This document shows positions 6,535 to 14,063 of a DNA stretch of 15,618 nucleotides, piece by piece. The position numbers and the translations under genes were made by a program. Below the pieces are notes generated by a model. It did not search any database. It was not told the origin of the DNA and saw nothing but the letters and a program-made list of their open reading frames with translations. The stretch is from an uncultured Rothia sp. (lineage in GTDB: Bacteria; Actinomycetota; Actinomycetes; Actinomycetales; Micrococcaceae), in contig NZ_CALJRY010000286.1 of the NCBI RefSeq assembly GCF_937976295.1, positions 1-15,618 of the forward strand, given 5' to 3'. Positions within the stretch are counted from its first letter, which is position 1. Each line of letters opens with the position of its first letter.

Positions 6535-6563
6535 CCAACGCCCCGCGTTGGTACCGCGTTTTT
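6535..6563 (+). terminator. Possible weak terminator after the 6090 gene
   Basis: A 6-bp stem CCAACG/CGTTGG (6535-6540 with 6546-6551, loop CCCCG) is followed after seven bases by five T (6559-6563). A further hairpin, GGCAGGGC/GCCCTGCC (6568-6575 with 6595-6602) with an inner ATCG/CGAT, follows without a T-run. Confidence 0.4.
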
Positions 6564-6635
6564 CTGCGGCAGGGCAATCGAGCCAAGCGATTAAGCCCTG
6601 CCCGGAATGCATACTTCGCACATTCTGCCCCTTGC

Positions 6636-6641
6636 TATAGT
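6636..6641 (+). promoter_or_regulatory. Possible -10 element for the LssY_C gene
   Basis: TATAGT lies about 45 bp before the start at 6686, just after the hairpin region. A TTCGCA at 6615-6620 could serve as -35, but the 15-bp spacing is short, so this call is tentative. Confidence 0.35.
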
Positions 6642-6685
6642 TATGGATATTCAAAGACCCTCACTATGTTGCAGAAAGGGCGGGA

Positions 6686-8248
6686 ATGTCCCACCAAAAA
6701 CGCGTCCTGCGGCCTATACGTAGCGACGTCGCTCCCCCAGTTACCTCGCCACCGGTCTACCGTGGTGATATTGACACGCGCGGCGAGTCGCAAGACCTCG
6801 TCCCGCGTAGTTTCTGGGTCAATTTCTGGGACACTCTCTTCTTCATCTTCGCCGGCATCGCGGCCCTCGTACTGACCATCATGATTCTGGCGAATACGGT
6901 CGGCCACTCTTTTTGGGGCGTGCCCATCGCTTTCATTTTCTGGGCGGTCACCGCGTACCTGACGCTACCGCGTTTTCACGCCATCATGACCCGCATCTAC
7001 GTGCCCGACTACTTTATTGGGCGCACCCGCACCCCGGACGGCCTGCTCGGCGACCCGGTCAATATCGGTTTGATTGGTACCGAGGAGCAGATTCACCAGG
7101 TCATGCAGAATGCGGGATGGACCCGCGCTGACGACGTCACCCTCGTCTCCTCCTGGAAAATTATTCTCTCCACCATCACCCGCCGTTCCTACGCGGAGGC
7201 GCCGGTCTCCCCGCTGAAAATTTTTGGCAGGACGCAGGATTTCGCCTACCAGCAGGAAGTAGACGGCAACCCCGAGAAACGCCACCACGTGCGCTTTTGG
7301 AAAACCCCGGACGGCTGGTTGTTACCGGGCGGTCACCGGGTGGATTGGTTGGCGGCGGGCACGTACGACTCCGGTGTGGGTTTCAGCTTCTTCACCCTGC
7401 AGGTCACGCACCGCATTGACGCTGAAACCGACTTTGAACGCGACTACATTGTGGAGTCCATTCAGTACGCCCACCCGGAAACTCACGTTGAGATTCTGCA
7501 CGATTTTTCCTCCGGCTACCACGCCCGTAACGGCGGCGGCGACGCGATTCGCACGGACGGGGCGTTCCCGGTTATCGTGCTGAACAATGAGGGACTGGAG
7601 CCGCAGGAGCAGGAAGAAATTCACCTCTCTAGCGCGCACGACCTGGCGTACCGCATGCCGCTGAGTCTGCTGGTCGGTTCGGGTATGCTCATTGCCGTGA
7701 CCCTCGCAGACATTATCAACAGCATCATTCTGGCGCTCAGCCGCCCAGCACTGCGCGCCGAGCTGTTGGAGGATGGCTCGGGCAACGACATTGAGTTGCT
7801 GAACCTCTTCGATCAGGCAGATAGCGACGTGCTGATGACCATTACCGGTACGGTGCTGGTTGGTTTTGTGGCGATTTATTCGGCGGTGCACCTGTTCCTA
7901 CTGTGGAGCACGCTGCGCGGCTCGTCGAAGGCTCGCCGGCTGGCTCTGCTGTTGACTGCGCTGAGCTTCGCGGCGATTACTGGCGGTGTGCTGTGGGGGC
8001 ACCAGTCCTTGCCGCTGTCCACGATTTTCTTCCAGCTGGGCGTTGCCGTGTTTGCCATGTTGGCGTTCACCTCGGATGCTGCGGTCCAGTACACGGCAAC
8101 CCGCACCTTCCATATGCGTGATACAAAGATTGTGCAACGCGCAACGCACCCGAAGGTTCTCGAGCACAGGGCTCAGCGCAAGGCGCAGAAGGCATGCAAA
8201 GCACAGAAAGCAGGCAAGGCTGCTGCGAGCCGCGCTCACCGCGCGTAG
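6686..8248 (+). CDS. Membrane protein with LssY C-terminal-like domain
   Basis: A 520-aa protein. Two transmembrane helices lie near the N-terminus (about 47-71 and 75-95). A large soluble domain (about 120-315) is followed by four more helices (325-350, 384-408, 416-436, 443-463) and a basic Ala/Lys tail (494-520). The soluble domain has the pattern of the LssY_C family: DPVNIGLIGT, then AGW at 143-145, SPLKIFGRTQDFAYQ (175-189), RHHVRFWKTPDGW (199-211), AAGTYDSGVGF and THRIDAETDFERDYI. That family was named after Legionella LssY and is often fused to DedA/PAP2 membrane parts; its biochemical role is not settled. This protein lacks a PAP2 phosphatase motif that I can see. The start is supported by AAAGGG 5-6 bases upstream. 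It is a single-gene unit ending at a bidirectional terminator. Confidence 0.85.
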   Translation: MSHQKRVLRPIRSDVAPPVTSPPVYRGDIDTRGESQDLVPRSFWVNFWDTLFFIFAGIAALVLTIMILANTVGHSFWGVPIAFIFWAVTAYLTLPRFHAIMTRIYVPDYFIGRTRTPDGLLGDPVNIGLIGTEEQIHQVMQNAGWTRADDVTLVSSWKIILSTITRRSYAEAPVSPLKIFGRTQDFAYQQEVDGNPEKRHHVRFWKTPDGWLLPGGHRVDWLAAGTYDSGVGFSFFTLQVTHRIDAETDFERDYIVESIQYAHPETHVEILHDFSSGYHARNGGGDAIRTDGAFPVIVLNNEGLEPQEQEEIHLSSAHDLAYRMPLSLLVGSGMLIAVTLADIINSIILALSRPALRAELLEDGSGNDIELLNLFDQADSDVLMTITGTVLVGFVAIYSAVHLFLLWSTLRGSSKARRLALLLTALSFAAITGGVLWGHQSLPLSTIFFQLGVAVFAMLAFTSDAAVQYTATRTFHMRDTKIVQRATHPKVLEHRAQRKAQKACKAQKAGKAAASRAHRA

Positions 8249-8300
8249 CTAGCACGCTTCAAGGATTGCACGCTTCGGGGCAACATAGTGAATAGAAAAA

Positions 8301-8336
8301 TACCGCCCGGTCAGTACATGACCGGGCGGTACTTTT
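8301..8336. terminator. Bidirectional terminator between convergent genes
   Basis: A perfect 13-bp stem (8301-8313 with 8319-8331, loop GTACA) is flanked by five A on the left (8296-8300) and CTTTT on the right. It can stop both the LssY_C gene (+) and the nitroreductase gene (minus). Confidence 0.93.
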
Positions 8337-8386
8337 ATGCTCTGCTGCCGCAGACTCTACCGAGCCTGCGCGCATTGTACGGATTC

Positions 8387-9028
8387 TTAGGCTTCGCCGT
8401 TTTCACCGTGGAAAATCGGGCCCACGGTACGGGGGCGCTTCAGCTCAAAGAAGCCGGGGTAGGAAGCCAGCGCCAGGGCGCCGTCGAAGAGCTTACCTGC
8501 CTCTTCACCGGCAGGGCTCGGGGAGATGACCGGGCCGAAGAAAGCGGTGCCGTTGATAGAAATCAGCGGAACACCGATGTCGGTGCCGCCCACGGTCTCC
8601 AGCGCCAGGTCCAGGGAGGCGCGCATCTGCGCATCGTACTGATCGGTGAAGGCGACATCCGCCAGCTCTTCGGGCAGGTTGACCTCCGCCAGCGCCTTGA
8701 CGATTGCGTCGCGGTAGGAATCAGCCTTGTTGCTGTTGTGGTGAATCTGCTCGCCCAGAGCGTCGTAGAGGGGCTTGATGACCTCGTTGCCGTGCAACTC
8801 ACGCACAGCGGTGATAAGGCGGGTCGGTGCCCAGGACTGGTCCATCATTGTCTGGTAGTCGGCGGGCAGCTCGCGGCCCTGGTTGTGCATGGACAGGGAG
8901 AAGGGGCGCCAGGTCACCTCAACGTTGCGGACCTTCTGCACCTCACCAATCCAGCGGGAGGTAATCCAGCACCAGGGGCAGATCGGGTCAAACCAGAAAT
9001 CAACCTGTGCGGGTGCGTTCTCAGCCAT
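8387..9028 (-). CDS. Mycothiol-dependent nitroreductase-like DsbA-family protein (Rv2466c type)
   Basis: A 213-aa thioredoxin-fold protein of the DsbA superfamily. The CPWC active site is at residues 17-20 within FDPICPWCWITSRW. The cis-Pro motif is GVP at 152-154, and FFGPVISPSPAGEEAGKLFDG and the C-terminal ASYPGFFELKRPRT match what I remember of M. tuberculosis Rv2466c. That protein is a mycothiol-dependent reductase induced by oxidative stress and able to activate nitro prodrugs. There is no signal peptide, so a cytosolic location is expected, unlike periplasmic DsbA. The role here is inferred from this likeness. ATG 9028 has an AGAGGA ribosome site 6 bases upstream. It is a single gene facing the LssY_C gene, separated from clpX by a hairpin and a 14-bp tandem repeat. 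In M. tuberculosis the relative lies close to tig and clpP too. Confidence 0.88.
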   Translation of the reverse strand: MAENAPAQVDFWFDPICPWCWITSRWIGEVQKVRNVEVTWRPFSLSMHNQGRELPADYQTMMDQSWAPTRLITAVRELHGNEVIKPLYDALGEQIHHNSNKADSYRDAIVKALAEVNLPEELADVAFTDQYDAQMRASLDLALETVGGTDIGVPLISINGTAFFGPVISPSPAGEEAGKLFDGALALASYPGFFELKRPRTVGPIFHGENGEA

Positions 9029-9090
9029 GAGTGTTCCTCTCTCATACGGTTGCGCCAGCCGCTTCTATGAGCCGGCGCTTATTCTTCGGT

Positions 9091-9118
9091 ACACGCTCTT
9101 CAAGACACGCTCTTCAGG
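9091..9118. repeat. 14-bp tandem repeat upstream of the nitroreductase gene
   Basis: ACACGCTCTTCAAG (9091-9104) is followed directly by ACACGCTCTTCAGG (9105-9118), 13 of 14 bases equal. It lies 63-90 bp upstream of the nitroreductase start, where an operator or promoter would be expected. Confidence 0.8.
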
Positions 9119-9148
9119 ACATGCCAACGAGAGCGGTACCTGCTAGTG

Positions 9149-9180
9149 AGCCGTCACCCCGTATGACCGGGGCGACGGCT
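9149..9180 (-). terminator. Hairpin after clpX
   Basis: A 13-bp stem with one A/C mismatch (9149-9161 with 9168-9180, loop TATGAC) lies 37 bp past the clpX stop. The T-rich tail (TCTTTATT) is on the + side, so for clpX it would act without a U-run. Confidence 0.65.
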
Positions 9181-9216
9181 TCTTTATTCCCTAGCCTGTC
9201 GGCTGGAAGTATTCGG

Positions 9217-10584
9217 TTATGCCGCCTGACGGTCCGCTTCCTTGAGGGAGACGGCCTTCGCCTCCCCCTTGACGGTGCGGGTGGTCTCGGCTTCAGGCTC
9301 GGGCGCCTGCAGCACGTAGCGGGGTTCCGTGCCGTTGAGCACGGTGTCCTCCCCAATGACGATGGACACCACGTCGGTGCGGTCCGGGATGTCGAACATA
9401 ATCGGCTGCAGAATCTGCTCCATCATGGAACGCAGGCCGCGGGCACCGGTACCGCGCTCGGCGGCGAGGCGGGCAATAGCGGCGACTGCTGCGTCGTCGA
9501 TGATGAGCTCCACGCCGTCCAGGGCGAAGAGGTGACGGTACTGCTTGAGCAGCGCGTTCTTCGGTTCGGTCAGCACGCGAGCCAGCTCTTCTTCATTGAG
9601 CTCGCTCAGGGTCGAGATGACCGGCAGGCGGCCAATCAGCTCGGGGATGATGCCGTAGTGCGCCAGGTCCTCGGGCATGATCTGGTCCAGCGGGTTCTTC
9701 ACGGAACCGCCCAGCTCGGCACCGAAACCGATGCCGCCGGCACCCACGCGGGCTGCGATGCGGTCGTCAATATTGTCGAAGGCACCGGCCACGATAAAGA
9801 GAATGTTCGAGGTATCAATCTCAAGGTTCGCGTGCGCCGGATGCTTGCGTCCGCCCTCCGGGGGTACAGTCGCCACGGTGCCCTCAATAATCTTCAGCAG
9901 CGCCTGCTGCACGCCCTCACCGGACACGTCACGGGTGATGGAGAGGTTCTCACCACCCTTGCGGGCAATCTTGTCGATTTCGTCAATGTAGATGATGCCG
10001 CGCTGAGCCTTGGCAATATCGCCGTCAGCGGCGTTGATGAGGCGCAGCAGAATGTTCTCCACGTCGTCACCCACGTAGCCCGCCTCGGTGAGGGTGGTTG
10101 CGTCGACCAGCGCGAAGGGCACATCCAGCTTCTTCGCCAGGGTTGCCGCCAGGTAGGTTTTACCGCAACCGGTCGGGCCGAGCATCAAAATATTCGACTT
10201 GCCCAGCTCCACCTGCTCCCCCGCGGTCGCCGAAAGAATGCGGGAGGTCAACACCGGGTTATCAATATCGTGGATGCGCTTGTAGTGGTTGTACACCGCC
10301 ACCGCCAGGGTGCGCTTCGCCGCGTCCTGACCGATGACGTAGTCGTTGAGGTAGCTGTAAATTTCGCGCGGAGTAGCCAGCTGAGGCGCGGGGGCAGCCG
10401 CGGGGGCTTTCACCTTCAGACGCTCTTCAGCGAGAATCTCTTCGCACAGTTCCACGCATTCATCGCAGATGGAAACGTTCGGGCCGAGCACAATCTTGAA
10501 AACCTGCGCGCGAGTCTTCTTGCAGAAAGAGCATCGCATGCTGGCGTTGGGCTGTTCGGGAGGCACAATGACGTCTGTGGCCAC
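9217..10584 (-). CDS. clpX: ATP-dependent Clp protease ATP-binding subunit ClpX
   Basis: A AAA+ unfoldase that recognises, unfolds and feeds substrates into the ClpP chamber. It has 455 aa. The N-terminal zinc-binding domain shows Cys18, Cys21, Cys40 and Cys43. The ATPase has Walker A GPTGCGKT (136-143), Walker B IIYIDE (197-202), the pore-1 loop GYVG (169-172), an RKH loop (GGRKH, 244-248), a ClpP-docking IGF loop (GGIGFGAEL, Ile285-Phe287) and a sensor-2 motif GARGLRS. The C-terminal tail (about 425-455) is rich in Glu, Lys and Ala. The start is a GTG at 10584, with AAAGGGA about eight bases upstream; the weight of the zinc finger and ribosome site supports it. It is separated from clpP2 by 511 bp and has its own promoter, in contrast to E. 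coli where clpX follows clpP closely. Confidence 0.98.
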   Translation of the reverse strand: MATDVIVPPEQPNASMRCSFCKKTRAQVFKIVLGPNVSICDECVELCEEILAEERLKVKAPAAAPAPQLATPREIYSYLNDYVIGQDAAKRTLAVAVYNHYKRIHDIDNPVLTSRILSATAGEQVELGKSNILMLGPTGCGKTYLAATLAKKLDVPFALVDATTLTEAGYVGDDVENILLRLINAADGDIAKAQRGIIYIDEIDKIARKGGENLSITRDVSGEGVQQALLKIIEGTVATVPPEGGRKHPAHANLEIDTSNILFIVAGAFDNIDDRIAARVGAGGIGFGAELGGSVKNPLDQIMPEDLAHYGIIPELIGRLPVISTLSELNEEELARVLTEPKNALLKQYRHLFALDGVELIIDDAAVAAIARLAAERGTGARGLRSMMEQILQPIMFDIPDRTDVVSIVIGEDTVLNGTEPRYVLQAPEPEAETTRTVKGEAKAVSLKEADRQAA

Positions 10585-10997
10585 GAAGATTCCCTTTCGA
10601 TCGGCGTGGTGAAATCGATGCAGAAGGGTCAGTGTTCTGATGTCTGCGGTGATTTCTCAGGAGGGGCGGTGGTGGCGCCCTGGTTTGAGTGAGAAACCGG
10701 TATGAAATACTCTAATTTTCTCCTTCTCTAAGGCTACCGGAGTTCACCCCGGAACTCAGAATTACGCACCGCAAATGGACGGACTTACCGGGCATATGAC
10801 AAAGCGCGTCTTTTATGACGGCGGCGGGGGCTGACACTCCGGCATGTGACGGTAAAGACCGGCAGATGATGCCCGGCAGATAATAAAGCCCGGCACAAAA
10901 GCGCAGGTCAACACCACATATCAGCTGGTCTCACCGCAACCCACCCAGCGGGTACAAAACAGTGGGCACAAAACAGCAGGCACAAATCAGAGGGCGC
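10585..10997. other. Repetitive non-coding spacer between clpX and clpP2
   Basis: No gene is visible. The part next to clpX (about 10699-10731) is AT-rich and is the likely clpX promoter area, though no clean -35/-10 pair stands out. Further away, CCGGCAGAT occurs at 10859-10867 and 10873-10881. From 10888 to about 11005 a motif like GGGCACAAAACAG recurs five times (starting near 10891, 10950, 10964, 10979 and 10992) with growing divergence. Confidence 0.6.
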
Positions 10998-11005
10998 AAA
11001 AAGGG
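10950..11005. repeat. Degenerate 14-bp tandem array
   Basis: Four adjoining units: GGGTACAAAACAGT, GGGCACAAAACAGCA, GGCACAAATCAGA and GGGCGCAAAAAGG. A related outlier (CGGCACAAAAGCGCAGG) starts at 10891. The array abuts the clpP terminator, and its last A-run forms the T-run of that terminator on the minus strand. Confidence 0.7.
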
Positions 11006-11058
11006 CGGCACCGCACCGCGCACCAGCCCGAAGGCTCGCACACGGCACGATGCCGCCC
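10998..11058 (-). terminator. clpP1-clpP2 terminator
   Basis: On the minus strand an 8-bp outer stem GGGCGGCA/TGCCGCCC (11058-11051 with 11010-11003) encloses an inner AGCC-TTCG-GGCT hairpin (11036-11025, a stable C(UUCG)G tetraloop) and is followed directly by five T (11002-10998). It lies 38 bp past the clpP2 stop. A separate 7-bp hairpin CCCCGAA/TTCGGGG (11062-11080) sits between it and the gene. Confidence 0.8.
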
Positions 11059-11095
11059 CTCCCCCGAAAAATATTCGGGGATATTCCTCAAAACT

Positions 11096-11779
11096 TTAGG
11101 TGTGGGAAATAGCGGTGTTGGTCGCAGGCTTACGCAGCTTACGCGACTCCAGCACCTTATCGACCAGGCCGTACTCCAGGGCAGCAGCCGCGGTCAGAAT
11201 GTTGTCACGCTCAATGGAACGGTCAACTTCCTCGTAGGTCTTGCCCGAGTGCAGCGCCAGAGTCTGTGCAGTCCACTCACGCATACGCATAACCTCGTTC
11301 GCGTGAATCTCAATGTCAGATGCCTGACCGCCCTGCTGGCCGCTCAGCGCGGGCTGGTGAATCAGCACGCGAGCGTTCGGCAGCGCCAGACGCTTGCCGG
11401 GGGTACCGGCAGCCAGCAGAACCGCCGCAGCGGATGCCGCCTGACCCAGGCACACGGTCTGAATCTCGGGGCGGATGAACTGCATGGTGTCGTAGATGGC
11501 GGTCATTGCGGTGAAGGAGCCGCCGGGCGAGTTGATGTACAGGGTGATGTCACGCTCGGGGTCCTGCGCCTCCAGCACCAGCAGCTGAGCCATGACGTCG
11601 TCAGCGGATGCGTCGTCCACCTGGGTGCCCAGGAAGATGATGCGGTCCTCGAACAGCTTTGCGTACGGGTCCTGACGCTTGTAACCGTAGGGGGTGCGCT
11701 CCTCGAAGCTGGGGAGCACGTAGCGGTTGCTCGGCATAGCCGGCGCCGAGGTGGTGATATCGTTCGGCAGGTAGTTCAT
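11096..11779 (-). CDS. clpP2: ClpP2 protease subunit
   Basis: Serine protease subunit of the Clp barrel. In actinobacteria ClpP1 and ClpP2 each form a heptamer ring and are active only as a mixed tetradecamer. The catalytic triad is complete. Counting from the ATG at 11785, it is Ser118 (GQAASAAAV), His143 (LIHQP) and Asp194 (IERDN). The first ATG of the frame is at 11785, but the GGGAG ribosome site touches it. The ATG two codons later (11779) has a proper 6-base spacing, so I chose it (227 aa). An N-terminal extension of about 40 residues before KLFEDRIIFLG is probably a propeptide. The gene follows clpP1 by 11 bases and is in one operon with it. The GQQGGQASDIEIHANE stretch and the YGLVDKVLESR end are typical of ClpP2. 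Confidence 0.96.
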   Translation of the reverse strand: MNYLPNDITTSAPAMPSNRYVLPSFEERTPYGYKRQDPYAKLFEDRIIFLGTQVDDASADDVMAQLLVLEAQDPERDITLYINSPGGSFTAMTAIYDTMQFIRPEIQTVCLGQAASAAAVLLAAGTPGKRLALPNARVLIHQPALSGQQGGQASDIEIHANEVMRMREWTAQTLALHSGKTYEEVDRSIERDNILTAAAALEYGLVDKVLESRKLRKPATNTAISHT

Positions 11780-11790
11780 GTGCATCTCCC

Positions 11791-12444
11791 TTATGCGTTC
11801 TTCGATTCGGGCAGCTTACCGGCGGTGGTGGCAATGTGGTCGAAGAAGCCGTATTCCAGGCCTTCTTCCGCGTTGAACCAGTTGTCGCGGTCGTTATCCT
11901 TCAGGATGGTTTCCAGGCTCTTGCCGGTGCGCTCAGCGGTGATCTCTGCCAGGCGCTTCTTCATGTCCAGAATCAGCTCAGCCTGGGTGCGGATATCCGA
12001 TGCGGTACCGCCGATGCCGCCGAGGGGCTGGTGCATGAGGATGCGGGCGTTCGGGGTTGCGTAGCGCTTGCCGATGGTGCCTGCGGTGAGCAGGAACTGA
12101 CCCATGGATGCTGCCATACCGGTCACCACGGTCACCACGTCGTTCGGGATGAGCTGCATGGTGTCGTAGATAGCCATGCCAGCGGTGACGGAGCCGCCGG
12201 GAGAGTTGATGTACAGGTAGATGTCTGCCTCGGGGTCTTCAGCCGAGAGCAGCAACATCTGGGAGCAGATGAGGTTAGCGTTGGAGTCGCGCACCTCGGA
12301 GCCGAGCCAGATAATGCGCTCCTTCAGGAGGCTGTTGTAGACGTAATCTTCCTGGGCACCAACGATGGGGGTTGCCATAGACGGCGCGGGCGCCACGCCG
12401 GCTGCCTGGGAGGCGCCGATGGGCAGAGGCATGTAGCTGGACAT
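11791..12444 (-). CDS. clpP1: ClpP1 protease subunit
   Basis: First ClpP of the tandem pair, 217 aa. The catalytic triad is Ser113 (GMAASMGQF), His138 (LMHQP) and Asp187 (NDRDNWF). INSPGGSVTAGMAIYDTMQ (80-98) is the family's strand-turn segment that shapes the active site. The N-terminus before LLKERIIWLG is 38 residues long and contains Pro and Ala, which fits a processed propeptide. ATG 12444 has a GAGG five bases upstream. Its stop lies 11 bases before the clpP2 start, so translation of the two subunits is probably coupled. Regulation in relatives is by the activator ClgR. A GTTCGCC sequence (12574-12580, GGCGAAC on the coding strand) about 40 bp upstream of a possible -10 (TAAGGT, 12530-12535) could be a half-site. 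Confidence 0.97.
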   Translation of the reverse strand: MSSYMPLPIGASQAAGVAPAPSMATPIVGAQEDYVYNSLLKERIIWLGSEVRDSNANLICSQMLLLSAEDPEADIYLYINSPGGSVTAGMAIYDTMQLIPNDVVTVVTGMAASMGQFLLTAGTIGKRYATPNARILMHQPLGGIGGTASDIRTQAELILDMKKRLAEITAERTGKSLETILKDNDRDNWFNAEEGLEYGFFDHIATTAGKLPESKNA

Positions 12445-12509
12445 TCTTCCTCTTCTTCTCTAATGGGTCTTCGCTGCATCTTTGCGCGATTTACGCGCCG
12501 GAGCGCACG

Positions 12510-12591
12510 CGAAAAGTTTCGTTGCTACTACCTTACCGATAGTTGCTCTCCCCCGCTTCCCTTCGGGTTGTTCGTTCGCCAGGGGGTGAAG
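12510..12591 (-). promoter_or_regulatory. Candidate clpP1 promoter region with ClgR-like half-site
   Basis: On the minus strand a TAAGGT (12535-12530) is a possible -10. Upstream of it is GGCGAACGAAC (12580-12570), which matches one arm of the ClgR consensus (GCGAAC arm). The other arm (CGC) is not clearly present. A near palindrome CGAAAAGTTTCG (12510-12521) lies downstream of the -10. No -35 is visible, which suits an activator-dependent promoter. Confidence 0.3.
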
Positions 12592-12615
12592 CAGAGGCGG
12601 AATAGCCGGGGGTGA

Positions 12616-12668
12616 AAAGAGCCTCAGCGGGCACCCAACCGGTAACTCGGTGGATGCCCGCTGAGGCT
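12616..12668 (-). terminator. tig terminator
   Basis: A perfect 14-bp stem (12620-12633 with 12655-12668) has an inner CCAACCG/CGGTGG stem. On the minus strand it is followed by CTTTTC. It lies 65 bp past the tig stop and separates tig from clpP1 transcription. Confidence 0.88.
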
Positions 12669-12733
12669 ACACGTTTTACGCAATCAGCTCACGCCCTCTA
12701 GCGGGGTGGCTTCTTGCAGACCGTGGCGGGGAT

Positions 12734-14035
12734 TTAGGCAGCTGCCTCTTCGCCCTCGCCCAGGTACTTGGACAGGTCAACAACGTTGCCCTTGGTGTCC
12801 TTGACCACTGCGGTCTTCAGCACTGCTGCCAGAGCCTTGGAGCGGCGAACCTCGCCGACCAGTGCGCCAGCCTGGCCGGAGCCGTCCAGCATCTGTGCGA
12901 ACTGGTTGGGGTCCATGCCGTACTGGGAGCTCATGGTGATGATGTAGTTGATCATCTCAGCCTGGTCAACGGTCACTTCTTCCTTGTCCGCAACAGCGTC
13001 GAGAACCATCTCGTTCTTGAATGCGGTCTCGGTGTTCTCGCGAACCTCGGCGCGGTGCTCCTCGGTGTCGTGGCCTGCTTCAGCGTTGGGGTTGTTGAAG
13101 TGCTGCTCGAGCTGGTCCTCGATAACCTTCTCGGGGACGGGGATCTCAACGAGCTCAACGAGCTTTGCGAGGACCTTGTCGCGTGCCTGGGTGCCCTGCT
13201 CGGCAACCTTAGCTTCTGCAACCTGCTTCTTGATGTCTTCCTTCAGCTCTTCGATGGTGTCGAACTCGGAAGCCAGCTGTGCGAACTCGTCGTCAGCTTC
13301 GGGCAGCTCGCGCTCCTTGACTGCGGAGAGCTTGACCTTGATGGTTGCCTGCTCGCCTGCGTGCTCGCCACCGGAGAGCTTGGTCTCGAAGGTTGCATCC
13401 TCGCCAGCGGACAGGCCGGTCAGAGCCTCGTCGATGCCGTCGAGCATGGTGCCGGAACCAATCTGGTAGGACAGGTCGTTTGCTGCGTCTACCTGCTCGC
13501 CGTCGATTTCTGCGGCGATGTCAATGGTCACGAAGTCCTTGTCAGCTGCGGGGCGCTCAACGGTATTCAGGGTGCCGAAGCGCTCACGCAGAGCGTCCAG
13601 TGCCTGAACCTCGTCCTCAGCGGTGACCTCTACCTCGTCAACCTCAACCTCGAGGCCCTCGTAGTTGGGCAGCTCGATTTCGGGGCGGACGGTGACGGTG
13701 ATGGTCAGCTTGACGTCTGCCTCACGGTTCTCGGTGGAGGGCTGGGACTGAACGTCCAGCTCGGGCTGCGCCAGGGGGGAGAGCTCGTTCTCGCCCAGTG
13801 CCTGTGCGTAGTAGTCGTTCAGAGCGTCGTTCAGGGATGCCTCGACGATGTAGTCGAAGCCCGCACGCTGCTCGATGAGCTGCTTGGGCAGCTTACCCTT
13901 GCGGAAGCCGGGAACGCTGATCTGGTCTGCGAGGTTCTTGTAGGTGCGGTCCAGGTAGGGCTTGAATTCTGCGAAGGGAACCTCGACCTCAATCTTTGCG
14001 AGGGTCGGGTTGAGCTTCTCGACGGCGGTCTTCAC
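12734..14035 (-). CDS. tig: Trigger factor, ribosome-associated chaperone and peptidyl-prolyl isomerase
   Basis: Trigger factor binds the ribosome exit tunnel and protects nascent chains. It has 433 aa, the usual length. The ribosome-binding signature GFRKGKLP is at residues 43-50, as in E. coli. The central FKBP-type isomerase domain covers about 155-245 (DFVTIDIAAEIDGE, QIGSGTMLDGIDEALTGL, with the expected gap of substrate contacts). The C-terminal helical arms (about 250-420) are rich in Glu/Lys and Val. The last residues are acidic (GEGEEAAA). Translation starts at a GTG (14035); GAGGAG lies nine bases upstream, on the same strand as two hairpins that follow tRNA-Pro. No clear -35/-10 pair was found. 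It is followed by its own terminator and then by clpP1, the usual actinobacterial order. Confidence 0.97.
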   Translation of the reverse strand: MKTAVEKLNPTLAKIEVEVPFAEFKPYLDRTYKNLADQISVPGFRKGKLPKQLIEQRAGFDYIVEASLNDALNDYYAQALGENELSPLAQPELDVQSQPSTENREADVKLTITVTVRPEIELPNYEGLEVEVDEVEVTAEDEVQALDALRERFGTLNTVERPAADKDFVTIDIAAEIDGEQVDAANDLSYQIGSGTMLDGIDEALTGLSAGEDATFETKLSGGEHAGEQATIKVKLSAVKERELPEADDEFAQLASEFDTIEELKEDIKKQVAEAKVAEQGTQARDKVLAKLVELVEIPVPEKVIEDQLEQHFNNPNAEAGHDTEEHRAEVRENTETAFKNEMVLDAVADKEEVTVDQAEMINYIITMSSQYGMDPNQFAQMLDGSGQAGALVGEVRRSKALAAVLKTAVVKDTKGNVVDLSKYLGEGEEAAA

Positions 14036-14063
14036 GTCCGTGATCTCCTCATATAGTTTCGGT

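Noticed and set aside
9031..10692. 553-codon + frame opposite clpX
   Set aside because: clpX carries complete Walker, zinc and IGF motifs. The + frame is antisense shadow.
10950..11005. CRISPR-like array in the clpX-clpP2 spacer
   Set aside because: The units are only 13-15 bp, adjoin without spacers, and diverge. There are no cas genes. It is a simple tandem repeat.
13055..14056. 333-codon + frame opposite tig
   Set aside because: Leu/Val/Gly-rich shadow of trigger factor, with no ribosome site.
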